From Bacteroidales bacterium (GTDB taxonomy: Bacteria; Bacteroidota; Bacteroidia; Bacteroidales; UBA932), in assembly GCA_004552615.1 (NCBI GenBank), contig SFNZ01000002.1, positions 1 to 64,000 of the forward strand: a DNA stretch of 64,000 nt, given 5' to 3'. Shown in pieces: positions 43,703 to 52,043 of the stretch. Made by a program: the position numbers and the translations under genes. The notes below the pieces were generated by a model. The model saw only the letters and a program-made list of their open reading frames with translations, searched no databases and was not told the origin of the DNA. How positions within the stretch are numbered: the first letter of the stretch is position 1; every line of letters begins with the position of its first letter.

Positions 43703-45577
43703 ATGGGCACCGCCGAAATTTACAGAAACAGGATTGCAAACCTTCGTTCCATGATGAGGGACAAGGGATTGGACGCAGTAATCATCACCGGCTCCGACCC
43801 GCACAACAGCGAATATCCCGCTGCGAGATGGAAGCAGGTGGAATGGATCAGCGGATTCACCGGGGAAGCCGGAGACGTTGTCATAACCATGGACCATGCC
43901 GGGCTCTGGACCGATACCCGCTATTTCATCCAGGCCACCAACCAGCTCGAGGGCACAGGAGTGGAACTTCACAAGACCAGGATTCCCGGGGAAATACGTA
44001 TCCCTCAATGGCTTGCCCAGATTGCCTTCAACGGGGTGGAAGGGACTGTCGCGATAGCTGTTGACGGGCTTGCGATGGATGTCTCCACAGTGGACTCCCT
44101 GAAGGCGGCATTCCGGGAGGCGGGACGCGAAGAAGACCCTTCACACGAGTCCGGATGCGGATTCCAGATAGTGGACCTGCCTGATATGCTCGAAGATCTA
44201 TGGGAGGACCGTCCGGCCGTCCCGAGCACTCCTGTCATAACCTTGGGAGACGAGCTCACGGGTGAGTCCCGCATCTCCAAGATTCAGAGAATCAGGGATT
44301 TCATGGAGGACAAGGGTTGTTCTGCCGTACTCCTTACGGCTTTGGACGAGATAGCCTGGGTGCTGAATGTCAGGGCCTCTGATGTGGAATACAATCCTGT
44401 ATGCATCTCTTATCTCCTGATTACTGCCGGAGATGTGGTCTGGTATGTCAGGAAAAACCGTCCGGCTGCCCTGCATTCCGAGACGGCCGACAGTTTCGCC
44501 GAGCTGGACGCCGACGGCATTGCCATCAGGGACTACGACGATGTCTTCCTTGAACTGTCGCAGGAGGATATCCCGGTTTTCAATTCCCTTTTCGTGGACC
44601 CGTCATCCCTCAACTATCATCTTTCCAGGACATTGTCAGGCCTCGGGGACTCCGTCAGGATAATATCCGGGGACTCTCCTGTACCGCTCTGGAAATCAGT
44701 CAAGAACGAAGTGGAGATAGCCGGAATGAAGGAAGCGCATTTCGTCGACGGACTGGCCATGGAGAAATTCCTTTATTGGCTCGACTGCAGCATGAAGGCC
44801 GGAAACCGTATCACGGAATGGGATGCTGCACAGAAAATTGACTCCCTCAGGGCCGGGTCCGCAGGATGCATAGGGAACAGTTTCCAGACGATTTCAGCAT
44901 ACGGGGCAGGTGCCGCCCTCCCTCATTATGTCACGCCGGAGCACGGATCTGCGGTACTCGAACCTCACGGGCTTTACCTGTGCGATTCCGGAGGACAATA
45001 TTTCTTCGGTACCACCGACCTTACCAGAACTGTCCCTCTCGGCCCGTGCACGGCACTTGAAAAGGAAGATTACACCCTGGTGCTCAAAGGGCATATCGGC
45101 CTCGCTATGTCAGTCTTCCCTGCCGGTACTTCCGGATGCCAGGTAGACTATGCTGCGAGGTGTCCGCTCTGGCAATACCACCGAGACTACGGCCACGGGA
45201 CCGGCCACGGAGTCGGTTTCTTCCTCAATGTCCACGAAGGTCCCCAGGAAATCCGCCACAATTTCAATCAGGTCCCTCTCCTCCCGGGAATGATAACTTC
45301 CGACGAACCGGGCCTGTACCGCGAGGGCATGCACGGGGTCAGGCATGAAAGTCTCATCCTGTGCGTTGATGCCGGGACCAATGATTTCGGCACCTGGAGA
45401 TGTTTCGAGAACCTGACACTCTGTCATATAGACACTTCAGCCGTCATCACGGAAATGCTGACGGCTGAAGAAAAGGCATGGCTGGACGAATACAATGAGG
45501 AGGTCTTCCGTACACTGTCCCCGCAGCTCCCGGATGATGTTGCTGCATGGCTCAGGGAAAAGACCCTGCCGCTGTAA
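43703..45577 (+). CDS. pepP: Xaa-Pro aminopeptidase (M24B)
   Basis: 624 residues. Two creatinase-like N-terminal domains (to about 320) precede the pita-bread catalytic domain. Metal ligands appear in LCDSGGQYFFGTTDLTRTV (two Asp), YGHGTGHGVGFFLNVHEGP (His), TSDEPGLYREG (Glu) and CFENLTLC (Glu). It removes an N-terminal residue before proline. The length over 600 and three-domain layout are like eukaryotic APP1 and common in Bacteroidota. No signal peptide, so cytoplasmic. The stop abuts the convergent 87-residue gene directly. Confidence 0.95.
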   Translation: MGTAEIYRNRIANLRSMMRDKGLDAVIITGSDPHNSEYPAARWKQVEWISGFTGEAGDVVITMDHAGLWTDTRYFIQATNQLEGTGVELHKTRIPGEIRIPQWLAQIAFNGVEGTVAIAVDGLAMDVSTVDSLKAAFREAGREEDPSHESGCGFQIVDLPDMLEDLWEDRPAVPSTPVITLGDELTGESRISKIQRIRDFMEDKGCSAVLLTALDEIAWVLNVRASDVEYNPVCISYLLITAGDVVWYVRKNRPAALHSETADSFAELDADGIAIRDYDDVFLELSQEDIPVFNSLFVDPSSLNYHLSRTLSGLGDSVRIISGDSPVPLWKSVKNEVEIAGMKEAHFVDGLAMEKFLYWLDCSMKAGNRITEWDAAQKIDSLRAGSAGCIGNSFQTISAYGAGAALPHYVTPEHGSAVLEPHGLYLCDSGGQYFFGTTDLTRTVPLGPCTALEKEDYTLVLKGHIGLAMSVFPAGTSGCQVDYAARCPLWQYHRDYGHGTGHGVGFFLNVHEGPQEIRHNFNQVPLLPGMITSDEPGLYREGMHGVRHESLILCVDAGTNDFGTWRCFENLTLCHIDTSAVITEMLTAEEKAWLDEYNEEVFRTLSPQLPDDVAAWLREKTLPL

Positions 45578-45841
45578 TCATTTCAGCTTTCGTTTCAATA
45601 TCCGGACGGCTGCAAGCAGGATTCTGTCTATCGGCAGCTCTCCGGATATTTTCTTTATTCCGTGTGCGAACAGCCCGGCGGGGGAATAATGTTCCATGGC
45701 GTTTTCGTAGCTCTCGGCAATCTCCCTCTCCTTGGACCTGATTCTCCTCGAGAGCCCTGCCTGGGCCGCTTCAATCCCGGAGATGTCCCGGATATCCTGA
45801 TATCGGATGTTCTCCATCCTGATTTCCGTTTTCGTTTCCAT
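45578..45841 (-). CDS. Small protein of unknown function in the YtxH/YqjE operon
   Basis: 87 residues, charged and helical (SRRIRSKEREIAESYENAME in the middle), ending in HGIKKISGELPIDRILLAAV and a basic tail. No membrane helix is clear. It is the third gene of a minus-strand unit with a YtxH-like and a holin/YqjE-like protein (9 bases after the latter). Similar small third genes accompany this pair in Bacteroidota. No function is known to me. Confidence 0.75.
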   Translation of the reverse strand: METKTEIRMENIRYQDIRDISGIEAAQAGLSRRIRSKEREIAESYENAMEHYSPAGLFAHGIKKISGELPIDRILLAAVRILKRKLK

Positions 45842-45850
45842 ACTGTCCAG

Positions 45851-46243
45851 CTATTTTCCATATTTTTCTATCTGGCCGTCAGCAGGGGAAATGTCCGGCT
45901 TCTCGAAGAACAACCGGATGAAAAGCTGCACCAGGCTTCCGAGAAACAACTTCTTCCTCAATGCCCAGAGCACAGCCATGACCATCAGGAAAAATCCGGC
46001 CACGATGAAGGCCCCGACCGAATAGCTTCCTATGATGTCCCCTATCAGGAGTACGCCTCCGAAAGCAGTGGCAGTCATCACGATACTGCCGAGACTTATG
46101 AAAAGTATAGCCAGGAAGATCCGGTTCAATGTGATTGACAATCCTTTGGCCGTCCTGAGCTTGATCTCGTCTATTTTCAGGTCAATGTATTCGGCCGTGC
46201 TCCTGCCGAGATTCTCGGCAGGCCTTGTGAATTCCCTGTCCAT
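45851..46243 (-). CDS. Phage-holin-superfamily / YqjE-like membrane protein
   Basis: 130 residues from the ATG at 46243 (a GTG one codon earlier is possible). Two membrane helices lie about residues 45-70 and 78-100, in the pattern of the putative Actinobacteriophage holin III/DUF1469 (YqjE) family, which despite the name are ordinary chromosomal envelope proteins. The start overlaps the YtxH stop in TGATG. Role probably in envelope stress; not proven. Confidence 0.78.
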   Translation of the reverse strand: MDREFTRPAENLGRSTAEYIDLKIDEIKLRTAKGLSITLNRIFLAILFISLGSIVMTATAFGGVLLIGDIIGSYSVGAFIVAGFFLMVMAVLWALRKKLFLGSLVQLFIRLFFEKPDISPADGQIEKYGK

Positions 46244-46584
46244 CACGCGTCTGCCTTGATGTCATGGTCCGCTTCCCTGGAGAGGGCCTCCTCCAGTTTG
46301 TCGAGCTTCTCGAGGATAATCTTCCTCGCGCTCTCTTTCAGGCTTGTTCCTTCAGCCGCGAGCAGCTCCCTGATAGAGCTCAGTTCGTCCTCCACCTTGT
46401 CCCGTGCTTCACAGCAGGCCTGTCCGGCTTTCTCGCCGAATTCCCTGGCCTTGTCATAACCCTCCCTGGCGGCTTCTTTGATTTTTTCCCTGGTTTCCTC
46501 ACCCTTTTCCGGGGCGAAGAGAAGACCGATTGCCACGCCTGCCGCAGCTCCTGCGATCAGTGCGAATAAGGATTCCGATTTCAT
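46243..46584 (-). CDS. YtxH-domain protein
   Basis: 113 residues. The short N-terminal membrane helix with AGAAAGVAIGLLFAPEKGEE (residues 12-31) is the YtxH (GvpP-like) signature, followed by an amphipathic charged helix with potential coiled coil (REKIKEAAREGYDKAREFGE). YtxH proteins are often general-stress proteins. It heads the three-gene minus-strand operon with the YqjE-like gene and the 87-residue gene. Confidence 0.85.
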   Translation of the reverse strand: MKSESLFALIAGAAAGVAIGLLFAPEKGEETREKIKEAAREGYDKAREFGEKAGQACCEARDKVEDELSSIRELLAAEGTSLKESARKIILEKLDKLEEALSREADHDIKADA

Positions 46585-46714
46585 GATTTCAAAATTTTGG
46601 TGTAAGGATACAATTATCCGGCCCCGGGAAACTGTCAGTGACAGATCCGCAAGGCCGGATTGATATTCCGCAAATCCCGTACCTGTGGGGATTTGTCAGA
46701 TTCCCTTGTGCTGA

Positions 46715-47410
46715 TTAGCCTATGATGCCTTTGGCATGGAGGAATGCGTTCACAGCTACCGAAGTGAAGAGCAGCCAGATGATGGCGGATACGATGACAC
46801 CGATCACCTTGAGTCTCTTCATCCAAGGCTGATTGTCCCAGCCCACAGTCTGGAACATGCTCCAGAATCCGTGTGTGAGGTGGAAGAATACAGCGATGAA
46901 CCATACGATGTAGATGAGGAGCACCCAGATGTTTCCGAATGTCGCCGTGAGAAGATCGTAAGGGTTCGCTGCATGCTCTCCCATGAACTCCTTGAGCTGC
47001 ATGTCAGCCCAGAAATGGGTGAGGTGGAAGAACAGGATGCCGAGAATCACGATTCCGAGCACGAACATGTTCTTTGCGGACCATGAATCTGCCTTTGCCC
47101 TGCTGGCTACCTCATAGCGCTTGTATCCGCCACGTGCCTTCACGTTGTACCATGTGAGGTAGCATCCGTAGAAGATGTGTACGAACACGCCGAGGGCGAG
47201 CACCGGCACCATGATGGTGACAATCGGCAGTGACATGAAGTCACATCCAAGCTGGAACAGCCCCGTGAAAGAGCCGAATTCCCCGGTGAATGAATCAATT
47301 ACTGAAAAGAAGTTGATAGTTCCGTGCAGCAGCAGGAACACGATAAGAAATGCTCCGCTGACAGCCTGAATGAACTTTCTCCCGATGGAGTAGTGGAATG
47401 CGTTCGCCAT
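46715..47410 (-). CDS. sdhC: Succinate dehydrogenase/fumarate reductase cytochrome b subunit
   Basis: 231 residues with five membrane helices and several buried His residues (LLLHGTINFF near residue 29, FVHIFYGCYLTWYN near 86, FFHLTHFW near 128, FFHLTHGFW near 178), the pattern of the single-subunit di-heme b558 type of Bacteroidota. It anchors the SdhA/SdhB dimer and passes electrons to or from menaquinone, serving fumarate respiration. Normally sdhA and sdhB follow. Here the next gene is the YtxH operon, so the catalytic genes are elsewhere. Confidence 0.93.
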   Translation of the reverse strand: MANAFHYSIGRKFIQAVSGAFLIVFLLLHGTINFFSVIDSFTGEFGSFTGLFQLGCDFMSLPIVTIMVPVLALGVFVHIFYGCYLTWYNVKARGGYKRYEVASRAKADSWSAKNMFVLGIVILGILFFHLTHFWADMQLKEFMGEHAANPYDLLTATFGNIWVLLIYIVWFIAVFFHLTHGFWSMFQTVGWDNQPWMKRLKVIGVIVSAIIWLLFTSVAVNAFLHAKGIIG

Positions 47411-47449
47411 TATTGTATGATATTTGATTTCAAAATGTCAATCTGAATG

Positions 47450-47457
47450 CAAATATA
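47450..47457 (-). promoter_or_regulatory. Putative -7 box of sdhC
   Basis: TATATTTG on the minus strand, 39 bases before the sdhC start. Confidence 0.5.
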
Positions 47458-47570
47458 GGTTGTTTCTTGCAAGTTTCATAATATTTCGATAATTTTGTTT
47501 CCGATTTAGAACCGCCGGACGGGACTTGTCCGGACGTGTCTGGAATGACCAACATTAAAATATCCTGTAT

Positions 47571-48275
47571 ATGTATAGAAGAGTACTCCTCAAATTGAGC
47601 GGAGAAAGCCTCGGCGGACCTGCCGGCAAGGGACTTGACACGGAAAGCCTCAGGGCTTACGCGGAAGAAATCGCGGAAGCGGCGAAGGCCGGCCTCCAGA
47701 TTGCCATAGTGAACGGCGGCGGCAATATTTTCCGCGGGCTGCAGGGCACCGGCAAGGGTTTCGACCGCGTTGACGGGGACAAGATGGGAATGCTGGCCAC
47801 GGTCATCAACTCTCTCGCCCTGTCGATGTTCATAAAGGAGCAGGGAGTGGATGCCCAGGTGTTCACGGCCACCCCGATGGAGCCTGTGGCCAAATATTAT
47901 ATGCGGGACGATGCAGTGAGGGTGCTCGAGAACGGCGGAGTGGCCCTGATATCGGGAGGTACGGGCAATCCGTTCTTCACCACCGATTCCGGAGCCGCCC
48001 TGCGTGCCCTCGAGATAGGGGCTGACGCCCTCCTGAAAGGCACCCGCGTGGACGGGGTCTATACGGCTGACCCCGAGAAGGACCCGACTGCCGAGAAATA
48101 TGACGAACTGACTTTCGACCAGGCCATTGCGGAACATCTGAAAGTGATGGACCAGACCGCTTTCGCCCTCTGCAGCGAGGGGAATATGCCTATAATTGTG
48201 TTCGACATGAACTGCCGCGGAAACCTCACGAGACTTCTGCGCGGAGAGAAAGTCGGAACTACAGTACATGTATAA
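47571..48275 (+). CDS. pyrH: UMP kinase
   Basis: 234 residues, amino-acid-kinase fold. Starts MYRRVLLKLSGESLGG (phosphate-binding), with IVNGGGNIFRG near residue 45, DKMGMLATVINSLAL near 66-80 and GVYTADPEKDPTAEK near 162-176. PyrH phosphorylates UMP to UDP and differs from eukaryotic UMP/CMP kinases. It is followed after 20 bases by frr, a conserved pair in bacteria. Confidence 0.97.
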   Translation: MYRRVLLKLSGESLGGPAGKGLDTESLRAYAEEIAEAAKAGLQIAIVNGGGNIFRGLQGTGKGFDRVDGDKMGMLATVINSLALSMFIKEQGVDAQVFTATPMEPVAKYYMRDDAVRVLENGGVALISGGTGNPFFTTDSGAALRALEIGADALLKGTRVDGVYTADPEKDPTAEKYDELTFDQAIAEHLKVMDQTAFALCSEGNMPIIVFDMNCRGNLTRLLRGEKVGTTVHV

Positions 48276-48295
48276 CCATTTAAAACTCAAATATT

Positions 48296-48862
48296 ATGTT
48301 ACCAAGAGCAAACGAGATCGTCACTGCGGCTGACAAGAAGATGAAAGATGCCGTGGCTTTTCTTGAAGAGGACCTCAAGACATACCGTGTGGGCAAGGCC
48401 AATCCTTCCCTGTTCAACAATGTCATAGTGGACTATTACGGAATGCCGACACCGGTTCCGCAGGTGGCTTCCGTCACCGCTCCTGATGCCAAGACCGTGC
48501 TCATCCAGCCTTGGGAGAAGAACATGATTGCCAAGATTGAGAAGGCCATCATGGATGCCAACATCGGCATGACCCCGCAGAACAACGGCGAACAGATCCG
48601 ATGCAATGTGCCGCCTCTCACCGAGGAGCGCAGGAAAGAGCTCATCAAGAAGGCGAAGGCAGCCGGCGAGAATGCCAAGGTTGTGGTGCGCAATGCCCGC
48701 CGCGATGCAGTTGACCTGCTGAAGAAGGCCCAGAAGAATGAAGGACTTCCTGAGGACGCCGAGAAAGAAGGCGAGGAGGAAGTACAGAAAGTCACAGACA
48801 AGAACGTGAAGGAAATCGATGCCCTCATAGCCGCCAAGGAAAAGGACATCATGACCGTATAG
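48296..48862 (+). CDS. frr: Ribosome recycling factor
   Basis: 188 residues, typical length. The central block GKANPSLFNNVIVDYYGMPT, PWEKNMIAKIEKAI near 75-88 and RKELIKKAKAAGENAKVVVR near 111-130 identify RRF, which with EF-G splits ribosomes after termination. The second gene of the pyrH unit. The run of seven T just after the stop (48863 on) lacks a strong hairpin before it. Confidence 0.97.
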   Translation: MLPRANEIVTAADKKMKDAVAFLEEDLKTYRVGKANPSLFNNVIVDYYGMPTPVPQVASVTAPDAKTVLIQPWEKNMIAKIEKAIMDANIGMTPQNNGEQIRCNVPPLTEERRKELIKKAKAAGENAKVVVRNARRDAVDLLKKAQKNEGLPEDAEKEGEEEVQKVTDKNVKEIDALIAAKEKDIMTV

Positions 48863-48901
48863 TTTTTTTCGCGCAGAGTGTACAATCTGCGGAAATATTG
48901 T

Positions 48902-48909
48902 TATATTTG
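48902..48909 (+). promoter_or_regulatory. Putative -7 box of the aromatic amino-acid operon
   Basis: TATATTTG matches TAnnTTTG. The leader-peptide ATG lies only 8 bases after it, so the 5' untranslated part would be about 3-5 bases. A -33 box is not clear (GTG at 48878-48880). Confidence 0.5.
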
Positions 48910-48917
48910 CTGGTGAC

Positions 48918-48983
48918 ATGAGTAACAACAGTACACGATTTTCCGGCTTCGGGTTTTATTATTACTTTTATCCTTCGAGATGA
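48918..48983 (+). CDS. Phe/Tyr-rich attenuator leader peptide
   Basis: A 21-codon frame (ATG at 48918, TGA at 48981-48983) reading MSNNSTR, then FSGFGFYYYFY, then PSR. The middle stretch has four Phe and four Tyr codons in 11 residues, exactly the amino acids whose biosynthetic operon begins 124 bases downstream. It is too short for an ordinary open-frame search. The stop codon abuts the 3' arm of the first leader hairpin, as in classical attenuators such as pheA and trp of enterobacteria. The peptide itself is expected to have no function beyond the act of translation. Confidence 0.8.
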   Translation: MSNNSTRFSGFGFYYYFYPSR

Positions 48984-49069
48984 AAGCCCGGGAGTCGTAT
49001 ATGACAAGTTACTTTTAATCAGAGATTTACAAAGGCTGCCCGGACGCGCGGACAGCCTTTCGTCATATA
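48950..49069 (+). promoter_or_regulatory. Transcription attenuator of the Phe/Tyr operon
   Basis: Three mutually exclusive helices can be drawn. Helix 1:2 pairs 48950-48957 (in the Phe/Tyr codons) with 48983-48990, 8 pairs. Helix 2:3 pairs 48988-48996 with 49034-49043, 9 pairs with one bulged G. Helix 3:4 pairs 49031-49041 with 49050-49060, 10 pairs with one C-A mismatch and an 8-base loop. A ribosome stalled on Phe or Tyr codons would open 1:2 and allow 2:3 (read-through); one that reaches the stop covers strand 2 and allows 3:4 (termination). The T run after 3:4 is short (TTTCGTC), and 48998-49005 can also pair with 49062-49069 around it. Confidence 0.7.
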
Positions 49070-49107
49070 TGCGGACGACATAAAGAACAGGCATAAAAAC
49101 TACATTT

Positions 49108-49950
49108 ATGAACAAAAGAGTGGCAATACAGGGTTTCCACGGCAGTTTCCACGAACAGGCTGCCTGCAGTTTCTATGAGAAATTGGGCGAGCCCGAGCCG
49201 GACATCATCGAGTGCGCGACATTCGAGGGCCTTTTCACCTCTCTCGCGGACGACAAGGCGGATGCGGCGATAATAGCGGTCGAGAACACCACGTCGGGAG
49301 GACTCCTGCCGAACTTCGACCTGCTCAGGCGATACAAGGCCAGGGTAAAAGGGGAGATATATCTCCATATCCATCAGAATCTCATGGCGATTCCCGGGCA
49401 GAAACTCGAGGATATCCGCGAAGTCAGGACACATTACATGGCCATCAACCAGACCCGTCAGTTCTTCGAGACCAAGTGCCCGTGGATACAGATGGTGGAG
49501 TCGGAAGACACGGCCAAAAGTGCGGCAGACGTGGCAGAAGGACACCTGATGGGGGTCGGAGCCGTTGCCTCATCGCTTGCGGCGGAGCGTTTCGGGCTTG
49601 AGATCCTGCAGCCGGAAATAGAAACATACAGCCAGAACTACACGAGATTTCTCGTCATTGACGACTCGGTGAACGTTCCGGAGGAGAGAATCAGCAAGGC
49701 ATCGATATGTTTCACGTTGCCGCATACCCCGGGCTCCCTGGCACACATCCTCACCATACTGTCATTCTACGACATGAACCTGTCGAGGATACAGTCCCTC
49801 CCGATACCGGGCAAGAAATGGCAGTACTTCTTCTACGTAGATATTACATTCGAGAGTTATGAGCGTTATACCCAGGCGCTTGCGGCTGTCAGGCCGCTTG
49901 TCGAGGGACTCGATATAATGGGTGAATATGAATCGGAGGCAAGACTATGA
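49108..49950 (+). CDS. pheA: Prephenate dehydratase
   Basis: 280 residues, no chorismate mutase domain. The catalytic part (1-185) has IQGFHGSFHEQAA near the start, VENTTSGGLLPNFDLL near 53-68 and the conserved TRF motif (NYTRFLVI near 176). A C-terminal ACT domain (about 196-275, FTLPHTPGSLAHILTILSFY) is the phenylalanine feedback site. It converts prephenate to phenylpyruvate. First gene of the attenuator-controlled operon; its stop overlaps the next start in ATGA. Confidence 0.96.
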   Translation: MNKRVAIQGFHGSFHEQAACSFYEKLGEPEPDIIECATFEGLFTSLADDKADAAIIAVENTTSGGLLPNFDLLRRYKARVKGEIYLHIHQNLMAIPGQKLEDIREVRTHYMAINQTRQFFETKCPWIQMVESEDTAKSAADVAEGHLMGVGAVASSLAAERFGLEILQPEIETYSQNYTRFLVIDDSVNVPEERISKASICFTLPHTPGSLAHILTILSFYDMNLSRIQSLPIPGKKWQYFFYVDITFESYERYTQALAAVRPLVEGLDIMGEYESEARL

Positions 49951-51170
49951 TCATCAGACCGGCCAGAAGGACAGAATCTGTCCAGGAATACTATTTCTCC
50001 AGGAAACTCAAGGAGATAGACAAGATGAATTCCGCACGGATTGCGGAAGGACTTCCACGTGTCATTAATCTGGGCATCGGCTCCCCGGACGGAATGCCGC
50101 CTGCGGAAGCCATTGATACCCTGAAGGAATGCGCCTCGATGCCCGGGACCCACGCATATCAGAGCTATGTCGGGACTCCAGAACTCAGGAAGGCGTTTGC
50201 AGACTGGTATGCACGATATTATGGTGTGACATTGTCCCCGGACGGGGAAATCCAGCCCCTGTTCGGCTCGAAGGAGGGCATCCTGCTCATCAGCATGGCT
50301 TTCATCAATGAGGGGGACAAGGTTCTGGTTCCTGATCCGGGTTATCCGACCTACACCTCCGCCTCCAGGCTTGTCGGGGCCGGGATATTGACCTACGACC
50401 TGAAGGAGGACAACGGCTGGCAGCCGGACTTCGACGCGCTTGAGAAAATGGACCTCGACGGCGTGAAGATAATGTGGACGAACTATCCGAACATGCCGAC
50501 CGGAGGACGGGCCACCAAGGAACTCTACCAGAGGATAACGGATTTCGGCCTGAGACACAATATCCTGATAGTCAATGACAATCCGTACAGCTTCATATTG
50601 AACGACAATCCTCTTTCCATCCTCGCATCCGAAGGGGCGAAGGAGTGCTGCCTCGAACTGAACTCGTTGAGCAAGGCGCACAATATGTCGGGCTGGCGTG
50701 TCGGCATGGTGGCCGGCTCCAGGGAGCTCATCTCGGAGGTCCTGAAAGTCAAGAGCCAGATGGATTCCGGAATGTTCAGGCCGATGCAGATGGCCGCCGT
50801 GAAGGCTCTCGGCCAGGGACCCGAATGGTTCGAGACCCTCAATGCGGAGTACAAGGTGCGCCGCGAGGCTGCCGGAAAGATCTTCGACCTGATTGGTGCA
50901 AAGTATGACAAGGAGTCGAGCGGCCTGTTCCTTTGGGGACGTCTGGATCCTGGCAATCCGCTTCTCGCCAAAACGTCGCCACAGGCCGGGCCGGATGACC
51001 GCAGTCTCGGTGAAATACTCTCTGACAGAGTGCTTTACGAGGCAGGCGTATTCATTACTCCGGGATTCATATTCGGCAGGAACGGCCGGAATTATATTAG
51101 GATATCCCTCTGCGCGAAGCCGGAGGTGCTGGCGGAAGCATTGGAGAAAATACGTAAAATCACGGAATAG
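49947..51170 (+). CDS. Class I aminotransferase of the Phe/Tyr operon
   Basis: 407 residues, PLP fold type I. The PLP Lys is in LNSLSKAHNMSGWRVGMVAG near residues 232-251, with NYPNMPTGG near 177 and NDNPYSF near 209 (the usual Asn-Asp-Tyr PLP contacts). Gene order after pheA and before tyrA suggests that it makes Phe and Tyr from their keto acids. Sequence resembles aspartate and LL-diaminopimelate aminotransferase relatives, so a wider range is possible. Four-base overlap with pheA, 6 bases before tyrA. Confidence 0.9.
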   Translation: MIIRPARRTESVQEYYFSRKLKEIDKMNSARIAEGLPRVINLGIGSPDGMPPAEAIDTLKECASMPGTHAYQSYVGTPELRKAFADWYARYYGVTLSPDGEIQPLFGSKEGILLISMAFINEGDKVLVPDPGYPTYTSASRLVGAGILTYDLKEDNGWQPDFDALEKMDLDGVKIMWTNYPNMPTGGRATKELYQRITDFGLRHNILIVNDNPYSFILNDNPLSILASEGAKECCLELNSLSKAHNMSGWRVGMVAGSRELISEVLKVKSQMDSGMFRPMQMAAVKALGQGPEWFETLNAEYKVRREAAGKIFDLIGAKYDKESSGLFLWGRLDPGNPLLAKTSPQAGPDDRSLGEILSDRVLYEAGVFITPGFIFGRNGRNYIRISLCAKPEVLAEALEKIRKITE

Positions 51171-51176
51171 AATAAT

Positions 51177-52031
51177 ATGACAATATCAGTAATAGGACTC
51201 GGCCTCATAGGAGGCTCGATGGCAATAGACCTGAAACGCAGGGGATTCGCCGACAAGGTTCTCGGAGTCGAGAACGAGCCGGTCAATGCTTCTGCTGCGG
51301 AGAAAATCGGCCTTGTGGACAAGGTTGTCCCGTTCGGGGAAGCCGTAAGGGAAGGAGACATCATCATTGTCGCCGTGCCGGTGGGCGCGGCCGTAAGGAT
51401 GCTGCCGGAAATCCTGGACATTTTCCGTGAAATCGGCGCCACGGACAAGATAGTCATCGACACCTGCTCTACCAAGAGCCGCATAGTCAGGAGCGTGCAT
51501 TATCATCCGTTCAGGGCGAGATATGTGGCTACCCATCCTATGGCCGGAACCGAGTATTCCGGACCGTGGGCCGCGATGCCGAACCTCTTCGACGGACGTG
51601 CCTGCATCTTTGCGAACAGCGAGGAGTCGGATCCAAAGGCCGTCAATACCATAGAGAAGATGTATGACGTGCTCAATATGAGACCGATATACATGAACGC
51701 CGACAATCACGATGTCCATACGGCATACGTCTCGCACATATCGCACGTCACCTCATTCGCCCTCGCCCTTACCGTGCTCGACAAGGAAAAGGACGAGAAA
51801 CATATCTTCGACCTCGCCTCGGGAGGATTCTCCTCCACGGTCCGTCTCGCGAAGAGCAATGCGGACATGTGGGTCCCGATTCTTTCCCAGAACAGGGACA
51901 ATGTGCTCCAGGTCATTGATACATACATCGATAAGATGAAGGAATTCCGCGAGGCCATCGCGGACTACGACGAGGACAGGATACGGGGCCTCATCGGAGA
52001 AGCTAACCGGATCAAGAAGATATTAAGATAA
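51177..52031 (+). CDS. tyrA: Prephenate dehydrogenase
   Basis: 284 residues. The Rossmann motif GLGLIGGSMAIDL is at residues 7-19, DTCSTKSRIV near 98-107, and the catalytic His-containing ATHPMAGTEYSG near 117-128. It oxidises prephenate to 4-hydroxyphenylpyruvate. No chorismate mutase or ACT domain is attached; the mutase is supplied by the next gene. Third gene of the operon, with gaps of 6 and 12 bases. Confidence 0.95.
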   Translation: MTISVIGLGLIGGSMAIDLKRRGFADKVLGVENEPVNASAAEKIGLVDKVVPFGEAVREGDIIIVAVPVGAAVRMLPEILDIFREIGATDKIVIDTCSTKSRIVRSVHYHPFRARYVATHPMAGTEYSGPWAAMPNLFDGRACIFANSEESDPKAVNTIEKMYDVLNMRPIYMNADNHDVHTAYVSHISHVTSFALALTVLDKEKDEKHIFDLASGGFSSTVRLAKSNADMWVPILSQNRDNVLQVIDTYIDKMKEFREAIADYDEDRIRGLIGEANRIKKILR

Positions 52032-52043
52032 AACCACATCAAT

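Noticed and set aside
47430..48290. 286-codon open frame opposite pyrH
   Set aside because: Shadow of pyrH, which has complete UMP kinase motifs; no start context and no similarity.
48863..48870. Run of T after frr as an intrinsic terminator
   Set aside because: No stable hairpin precedes it, so it is not called.
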